Source of the DNA: Deltaproteobacteria bacterium UBA4427
Lineage (GTDB): Bacteria; Myxococcota_A; UBA9160; UBA4427
Length of the DNA: 50,189 nt
Direction of reading: 5' to 3'
Assembly (NCBI GenBank): GCA_002390675.1
Contig: DGPZ01000194.1
Coordinates: 56,526-106,714, forward strand
Below are positions 45,413-50,189 of this stretch, one piece after another; within the stretch, counting starts at the first letter, position 1, and each line of letters starts with the position of its first letter. A model generated the notes under the pieces. The model was not told the origin of the DNA, searched no databases, and saw nothing but the letters and a program-made list of their open reading frames with translations. A program made the position numbers and the translations under genes.

Positions 45413-47341
45413 TCAGGGCGTGTACCAGATGGGCGATGTGTAGGCGCGCTCTTGGAGCGTCGGGGGCTGCGCGTCCGGCGGATCCGTCTGCATGGCGATC
45501 CCATCAAGCAACGAGTGCCGCGCAGTCGGAATCTCGAGTACGCGCACGTAATAAAAAGCGCGCTGCGTCGCATCGAAATCGGGATCGGCCCAGACTTGTA
45601 CCAACTCCGCCGTGCCGATGTCATTCGTGTACTCGCCGCTCACAAGATCAACCGTGTTGCCAATCGCGGGAAGCTTTCCCTCGGCGCTAAGCGCACGGTC
45701 ACCCGCCCAGGCCACGTCATAGACACGCTCCGCCGAAGTTCCGTCTTCCTCGACCCAACCCTTAATGACTTGAATGCGGTCGAGGTTCGCGCCCTTGGGA
45801 TCACGGGTCGCCTGAATCAAGAAGCTAGGTGCCTCGGCCGAGCTGCTACCGAAGAGCTTCGAAAGCCCCTTCTTGTCAGAGGGCTTGCTCGCAAGATCGC
45901 CGCCCATGGAGACACCCTTCGCATAACCCCGCTTGGCGAGATCAGCCGCTTCGGCGTCCTTGGAACGGAAGTCCCAACCGCCAAAGAATCGTACTTGGAT
46001 GCGCGGTCCGGTCGTCGCGTAGACTTCACGTCGTCGAAACGCGGCGAATATCGACTCACGTGTATTCTCCTCTGCCCAAACACCCGCGAGACCCTGCGCG
46101 CCAATATTCCAACCCGTGACATCGCGACCCGCGGCAAAGAGATGCTTCGTCTCGGGAGTCGAGTCGACAGCCATCTTGCCCCAGAAATTATCCTCTTCGG
46201 CGGCGGCGAGACCGGAATGAGAATCCGTCGCGCCGATCATGCCGAACTTGTACGGGTTCGCGCCGACCTTCTCTTCAATCTCGAGGCCACGCCGCAGAGC
46301 CGAGCGTGCGTAGTCGCCGACATTCGCTTTGTATTCCTGGCGATTCGTCTGGATATAGGAGTCGTAGGTCTCGAAGTCCGCGAACTCGTCTTCCGGCGAA
46401 AGGTCGGGATGCGCTTCAGAGTCGCCCTTGTACTGCGTGACTTCGGCGACGGGTTCCCATCGTGCCCGGGTGCGCGCGCTTTCCGTCGTATAAGGCGCTT
46501 CATTCAAAGACGTCGCGCCAAACATATAACCCTTGGAGATGTTCGGATTATGCGGAATCGCGACAAAGGACGCGCCCGATTCCTGCTCCGTCTTATCAAG
46601 CCACGCCCAGAGATCGTCCGGATAGGGCGAGTCATTCGAGCCGTAAGGCATGAATTTACGAGCGGTCTCGCCGTCGGCAGAAGTCATTACGACGCGATGC
46701 AAATTGGCGCCATTAGGCAGCGAGCTCCACTCCCAGCCGATCATGGCCGTGAAGCGGCCAGGCTCGTTATGCCGATCCGCAGCAATCGTCGTCTCTTCCC
46801 AGGCGTCGGCTCGAAGTGTCTCGCCGCCGTTCTCGAAGGGCAGCACGTTAGGCTGACCATCCGGAGTTACGGGATCGCGGGTTTCGCCAGACTCGACTGT
46901 CGATGCGGGTAGAACGCTCGAAAAGATTTTTGCGCCGTTTCCGGAGTCCACTGCCGCCCGAAGCTGATCGGCAAAAGCGGCCCCAGGCCCCTCCTTCAAA
47001 TCAAAGTAGGCCTTTCGCACGACGCCGAGATACTCGGCGTGGTCCGCGACCACCAAGAAGTCGAGAGGCGTATCGACCTGAACGCGGGCGCGGTGATAAG
47101 GATGAATCACCGGCAATCCCTTCGCCCATCGATAGGCGGTATCGGGATCGGCACTCTTGTTCCCATTCAGGAACGCGTCGAACGAATAGGACGAATGGAG
47201 ATGAGTATCGCCAAAGAGAACCTGGCGAGATTCATCCGCCGAAGCCACGGAGGGGGGGCCGGCAACCAGCATCGCCGCGAGCGACACAGAAAGAAGAGTC
47301 CCGAACGACGAAATGCGCGCGACGCGCTTACTGGCGATCAC
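45413..47341 (-). CDS. Secreted DUF3604 protein with PHP-like metal sites
   Basis: A 642-residue protein with a signal peptide (LLSVSLAAMLVAGPPSVASA). His/Asp motifs recall PHP-type metal-dependent hydrolases: FGDTHLHSSYSFDA, VADHAEYLG, IPHNPNISKGY and GATDSHSGLAAAEED. DUF3604 proteins are common in environmental proteobacteria and are of unknown substrate. The GTG at 47341 lies one base past the glnB-type stop codon, so the two genes are tightly linked; longer starts would run into the P-II gene. Confidence 0.86.
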   Translation of the reverse strand: MIASKRVARISSFGTLLSVSLAAMLVAGPPSVASADESRQVLFGDTHLHSSYSFDAFLNGNKSADPDTAYRWAKGLPVIHPYHRARVQVDTPLDFLVVADHAEYLGVVRKAYFDLKEGPGAAFADQLRAAVDSGNGAKIFSSVLPASTVESGETRDPVTPDGQPNVLPFENGGETLRADAWEETTIAADRHNEPGRFTAMIGWEWSSLPNGANLHRVVMTSADGETARKFMPYGSNDSPYPDDLWAWLDKTEQESGASFVAIPHNPNISKGYMFGATSLNEAPYTTESARTRARWEPVAEVTQYKGDSEAHPDLSPEDEFADFETYDSYIQTNRQEYKANVGDYARSALRRGLEIEEKVGANPYKFGMIGATDSHSGLAAAEEDNFWGKMAVDSTPETKHLFAAGRDVTGWNIGAQGLAGVWAEENTRESIFAAFRRREVYATTGPRIQVRFFGGWDFRSKDAEAADLAKRGYAKGVSMGGDLASKPSDKKGLSKLFGSSSAEAPSFLIQATRDPKGANLDRIQVIKGWVEEDGTSAERVYDVAWAGDRALSAEGKLPAIGNTVDLVSGEYTNDIGTAELVQVWADPDFDATQRAFYYVRVLEIPTARHSLLDGIAMQTDPPDAQPPTLQERAYTSPIWYTP

Positions 47342-47342
47342 T

Positions 47343-47681
47343 TTAGACGGCTGCTCCACCACGTTCGCCGGTGCGGATGCGCACGGCTTCTTCAAGAGGA
47401 AGTACGAAGATCTTGCCATCGCCGATTTTGCCTGTGTTGGCGGCACCAACAATGGCGTCGATCACGGGCTGGGCCTGGTCGTCTTCGACCACGACTTCGA
47501 GCTTGATCTTCGGAAGAAAGTCCACGACGTACTCGGCGCCGCGGTAAAGCTCGGTGTGGCCCTTCTGTCGGCCAAAGCCTTTGACTTCAGTCACGGTCAG
47601 ACCTTCGACGCCGATCGCGCCGAGCGCTTCTTTGACATCGTCGAGCTTGAAAGGCTTGATGATCGCTTCGATTTTCTTCAT
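47343..47681 (-). CDS. P-II nitrogen regulatory protein
   Basis: Trimeric sensor of 2-oxoglutarate, ATP/ADP and, through uridylylation, glutamine. The 112-residue chain starts MKKIEAIIKPFKLDDVKEAL, has the T-loop with Tyr51 in GHTELYRGAEYVVDFLPK and ends with the C-loop region TGKIGDGKIFVLPLEEAVRI. GlnB and GlnK cannot be told apart from sequence alone. The usual neighbours amtB or glnA are absent; instead a DUF3604 gene follows immediately. Start ATG at 47681. Confidence 0.95.
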   Translation of the reverse strand: MKKIEAIIKPFKLDDVKEALGAIGVEGLTVTEVKGFGRQKGHTELYRGAEYVVDFLPKIKLEVVVEDDQAQPVIDAIVGAANTGKIGDGKIFVLPLEEAVRIRTGERGGAAV

Positions 47682-48287
47682 GGCGAGCGGGCTCCGTATC
47701 TCTGCTTCATCCCCGCCGAGGCGTTTCGCGATGGGGAAGTTGACTCTTGACTGCACGCCGCGTGATCTATGAGATTTCATTGAGCGAGATGCCAACACCG
47801 ACTGAAAGGCACTCGTCCTATTCGAATTCGATCGGCCCTACCCCCGGTCGGAGTGCAGGAATCGCACGGTACCACACCCTATTGGGCTCGTTAGACGGCT
47901 AGTGCCTGAGTACCAGACCTCGCGTGTGAACTGCTCAGCGACAAAGGGTGGGAGTTTGGGGCACTCAACCGCCGCTCATGCGTGCCGAATCCTGCACGCT
48001 TCCGAGGCAGCACTGCCCATGACTTGGGCAGTATGCTGCACAGGTGGGCAGTCGGGACGGAGATTGCTTTCGACTCGATGCGGCGAAACCTCGCTGAGAG
48101 CGCTTCGAGCATAGTTCCGCTCAGCATTCCAGCTTATTCGACGCCGCCGTAAGTTGGTCCGCCACTTGCATTCTCCACCAGGGAACCGTCGAAGCCCCGC
48201 GTTCTCGCTTGCTTCGCCGATTGGTTCGCACCCCCCGCAAGGAACTCGATGCACGCCGTCGACGGACGACCGAATAGAGAGGCAATC
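47682..48287. other. Divergent intergenic region between P-II and Fis-type genes
   Basis: About 606 bases between divergently transcribed genes. Open frames inside have atypical composition and I do not accept them. The region contains three copies of TGGGCAGT at 48012-48052, described separately. Promoters of both genes should lie here, but no box pair is convincing. Confidence 0.55.
48012..48052. promoter_or_regulatory. Triple TGGGCAGT operator-like array
   Basis: ACTGCCCA at 48012-48019 is the inverted copy of TGGGCAGT at 48025-48032, and a second direct copy lies at 48045-48052, exactly 20 bases further (two helical turns). The spacing and symmetry look like binding sites for a dimeric or cooperative regulator of the Fis-type or P-II gene. 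Confidence 0.5.
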
Positions 48288-48566
48288 ATGGACTTGAACA
48301 GCACGAGCAGCAGCCCAACCCCCTCCAATCACCTCGAGGAATTCAACCGCTTCGTCAAGATCTCCGCCGGCGAGGGCACCACCGCAAAAGGGCCTCAGAC
48401 TCTCAAGGCCTGGCTCGACCTCGCCGAGTCCTACCGAATCACGCAGGCACTTCGGCAATGCCGCGGCAACCGCTCCGCCGCCGCACGTCTGCTCGGCATC
48501 GGCCGCCGCACTCTCTACGCCAAGATGGACAAGCTCGGCCTCGGCGCGAGCCACAAAGCGAGCTAA
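48288..48566 (+). CDS. Small Fis-type helix-turn-helix protein
   Basis: A 92-residue protein whose C-terminal half is a Fis/NtrC-type DNA-binding helix-turn-helix (NRSAAARLLGIGRRTLYAKM, followed by DKLGL). The N-terminal 45 residues are Ser/Thr-rich and have no known domain. It resembles the DNA-binding end of the sigma-54 activator at 22462-23829, which shares KMDKLG. The ATG at 48288 follows GAGAGG. It may be a nucleoid-type protein or a local regulator acting without an AAA+ domain. Confidence 0.83.
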   Translation: MDLNSTSSSPTPSNHLEEFNRFVKISAGEGTTAKGPQTLKAWLDLAESYRITQALRQCRGNRSAAARLLGIGRRTLYAKMDKLGLGASHKAS

Positions 48567-48615
48567 ATCGACGCGCCCACGGGCTTGCCCGCCGCCAGCA
48601 ACGGCAACACGCCTC

Positions 48616-48655
48616 TTAAAAGAAAAAGGGCGCGACGTCTAAGACGTCGCGCCCT
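48616..48655 (-). terminator. Strong rho-independent terminator of the porin gene
   Basis: Perfect inverted repeat with 14-base arms (48627-48640 and 48642-48655) around a single A. On the minus strand it is followed by TTTTTCTTTT. It sits 66 bases past the porin stop codon and in the convergent gap with the Fis-type gene. Confidence 0.93.
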
Positions 48656-48720
48656 CATTGTTGGACAGCCGATCCTCACGGCACGCCGCGCGAACCGGGC
48701 TCATGTCCGGTGTTCAGAGA

Positions 48721-50064
48721 CTAGAATTCGTAGTACAACTGAACCAACGCGACGAGCGCGTCGTTGTTCGTGCCGGTGGCGTCACCGTTAGTTGCAAAGC
48801 CACCGTTGTTGTCGTCGAGGCGCGTGTCGTATCGCAGCTCGAGTCGTCCCACGAGGCTCTCCGCAAGGGTCTTGTCGATCGTTCCGGTCACCGTCAGCAG
48901 CTCGTTGTCATCGGCGCCCGCGACGCCGTTGTTGCTGACCGTGTCCTCTTCGACGATGTACTCGACGCGCGTCGCGAAGCCCATGTCGTCGCTAAGCGCC
49001 AGGCGACCCGCGCCCGAGATGCCATGGGTATCACCGTGTCCGGTAGCGTCAGAACCATCGACGTGCTTCCAGTCGTAGTTTAACCACACGCTGAGGTCAT
49101 CGGTCGGATCCGCCGAAAGCACGACGTCGACAACCGAAACGTTGCACTCGATATTACGTGCTCCTGCCGCCGCCGCGCCTGCCGCACACTCGCCTGCATC
49201 GGCACTGCCACCGATGGCACCCACGTTCAAACCAAACGAGTCACCGGTGTACGAGATCTGACCGAAATAGGCCTTCTCGTTGTCCGCCGAGACGTCGGTA
49301 TCGCTGTAGACGTCGTTCACGACACCAGCCACGATGCTGATCTCATCCGTGATCGCCGTCGACAGCTGAGCACCGTTGTAGGTCACCGGCTGGAGACCGA
49401 AAACCGCGCCCTGCGTGATGTTCCAGTTGCCGTTGGTCTGAACGACCTCGGCGCCAAGCACCGTGCCGAGCCGACCGAGGTCGACCTGAACGCCGTTGCC
49501 CACCGGAGCGAGGTAGCTGACATAGCCGGAGTAGAGGTAGGGCGTACCACTGTTGCCGTTGGTAGAGCCCTGGTTCTGGGACGAAGCACCCGTAGCGAAC
49601 TCCACGTGGAAACCGCCGCGGCTCTCTTCTGTCGGCGCCTTGTCCATCGTCAGCCAGATCTGGTCGACCTGGAACGTGTTCGCGTTCGGGTTCTTGAAGA
49701 GCTGCCCGCCCTGGCCGTTAGAGTTTCCACCGACGGAGTCGGTGTCCTTGATAAGACGATGGTTGTAGCTCGCCGCCGCGACACCGGAGATGTCGACGGA
49801 TTCGAAGAAGCTGCCGACGGCGGACCGAAGGCCCTGGTCGGAGGCATCAACAAGGCCCGCGTCGCTGAGCAGCGACTGCTGCTCATCAACGGTGGCTCGA
49901 GCGGTGCGGAGGTCGTCGGAGGTCGCTTCGAGGCGATCCTCCATCTCCGCCATTCGCTGCTCCATGAGCCGGAACTGCTCTTGGACCTGGTCGGCGGATG
50001 CCACCGAGGCCACGAGCACAACACTCGCAACCGCCGTGACTACGGTGATCAAATTGGAACGCAT
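48721..50064 (-). CDS. Outer-membrane beta-barrel porin (OmpL/bbp2-like)
   Basis: A 447-residue outer-membrane protein. A signal peptide ends at VASVASA-DQV and is followed by a short coiled coil (VQEQFRLMEQRMAEMEDRLE) that could trimerise or contact peptidoglycan. The rest is amphipathic beta strands rich in Gly, Asn and Asp, ending in aromatic YYEF as outer-membrane barrels do. The pore substrate is unknown. AGGAGA before the ATG at 50064 and a strong terminator suggest high expression. Confidence 0.85.
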   Translation of the reverse strand: MRSNLITVVTAVASVVLVASVASADQVQEQFRLMEQRMAEMEDRLEATSDDLRTARATVDEQQSLLSDAGLVDASDQGLRSAVGSFFESVDISGVAAASYNHRLIKDTDSVGGNSNGQGGQLFKNPNANTFQVDQIWLTMDKAPTEESRGGFHVEFATGASSQNQGSTNGNSGTPYLYSGYVSYLAPVGNGVQVDLGRLGTVLGAEVVQTNGNWNITQGAVFGLQPVTYNGAQLSTAITDEISIVAGVVNDVYSDTDVSADNEKAYFGQISYTGDSFGLNVGAIGGSADAGECAAGAAAAGARNIECNVSVVDVVLSADPTDDLSVWLNYDWKHVDGSDATGHGDTHGISGAGRLALSDDMGFATRVEYIVEEDTVSNNGVAGADDNELLTVTGTIDKTLAESLVGRLELRYDTRLDDNNGGFATNGDATGTNNDALVALVQLYYEF

Positions 50065-50189
50065 TGGGTATTTCTCCTAGTCGGTTGTCGGACTCTCCAC
50101 TCGAACCGCGCGAGATCCCGAAAGTCGGGGCCCCGCGTCGGCTGCGAGGGAATTGAAGACGACCCGGGGGCCGCCACTGCTTCGTCGTC

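Noticed and set aside
45452..46912. Long plus-strand open frame (486 codons) opposite the DUF3604 gene
   Set aside because: It is Arg-rich with no recognisable domain and is fully antisense to a gene with a signal peptide and conserved metal motifs; it arises from codon bias in GC-rich DNA.
48025..48039. Possible sigma-54 promoter before the Fis-type gene (TGGGCAGTATGCTGC)
   Set aside because: Only the GG and GC cores and a few bases fit; the -24 box has G for C and the -12 box lacks TT. The bases are better explained by the TGGGCAGT array.
47976..48554. Minus-strand open frame (192 codons) across the Fis-type gene
   Set aside because: It is antisense to a clear helix-turn-helix gene and its composition is unlike a real protein.
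1..50189. tRNA, rRNA, CRISPR arrays, insertion sequences, phage or toxin-antitoxin genes
   Set aside because: I looked for cloverleaf-like stretches, regularly spaced repeats, transposase motifs and terminal inverted repeats and found none that hold up by eye; a tool scan could still reveal a weak tRNA.

Overview
The window is about 50 kb of gene-dense chromosome from a Gram-negative (two-membrane) bacterium. Evidence for two membranes includes an outer-membrane beta-barrel porin, lipoproteins, a class A penicillin-binding protein, TatBC and a periplasmic-type M23 peptidase. Several features fit a lineage formerly placed in the Deltaproteobacteria (Myxococcota, Desulfobacterota or Binatota-like): the proB-proA-nadD-rsfS order, a sigma-54 response regulator next to an HD-GYP/PilZ pair, a DUF3604 protein, and a fatty-acid-type set of acyl-CoA dehydrogenase, enoyl-CoA hydratase-like protein and biotin carboxylase. 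This placement is an inference; no rRNA or other decisive marker is present. I see no tRNA, rRNA, CRISPR array, insertion sequence or phage gene.

Layout. (1) 1-5433, plus strand: proline synthesis (proB partial, proA), nadD, rsfS, a ComF-type phosphoribosyltransferase and a secreted DUF2059 protein. (2) 16047-5517, all minus strand: M23 peptidase, an unknown protein, a DUF84 NTPase, gshA, a REC-PAS regulator paired with a six-helix membrane protein of unknown family, thioredoxin reductase, a PAS-HisKA-REC protein with no ATPase domain, and a crotonase. (3) 16333-19927: an M20 peptidase (plus), then an aminotransferase and a GNAT acetyltransferase (minus). (4) 20169-27425, plus strand: a signalling island with a degenerate AAA+ domain fused to a degenerate histidine kinase, an NtrC-type sigma-54 activator, a palindrome and a perfect sigma-54 promoter, then an HD-GYP c-di-GMP phosphodiesterase and a PilZ-like protein in one operon. 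A cluster of hairpins and tatB-tatC follow. (5) 38879-27443, minus strand: a PBP1b-type synthase, a TPR lipoprotein and a divergent LspA; then an IclR regulator, acyl-CoA dehydrogenase, malic enzyme, biotin carboxylase, ABM-domain protein and a secreted metallophosphoesterase. (6) 39145-44217, plus strand: argH, a 49-residue LptM-like lipoprotein, dapF, dapA, dapB and an NTF2-like protein, a run for arginine and diaminopimelate synthesis. (7) 47681-44322, minus strand: P-II protein, DUF3604 protein and a parvulin isomerase; then a small Fis-type DNA-binding protein (plus) and the porin (minus) with a strong terminator.

Most genes are housekeeping. The parts that deserve attention are the signalling island in region 4, where activator, enhancer-like palindrome, sigma-54 promoter and c-di-GMP output genes sit together beside an apparently catalytically dead kinase/AAA+ fusion, and the two unusual signalling proteins in region 2. 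The window also carries many copies of GCCTAAC/GTTAGGC, on both strands and mostly inside genes.
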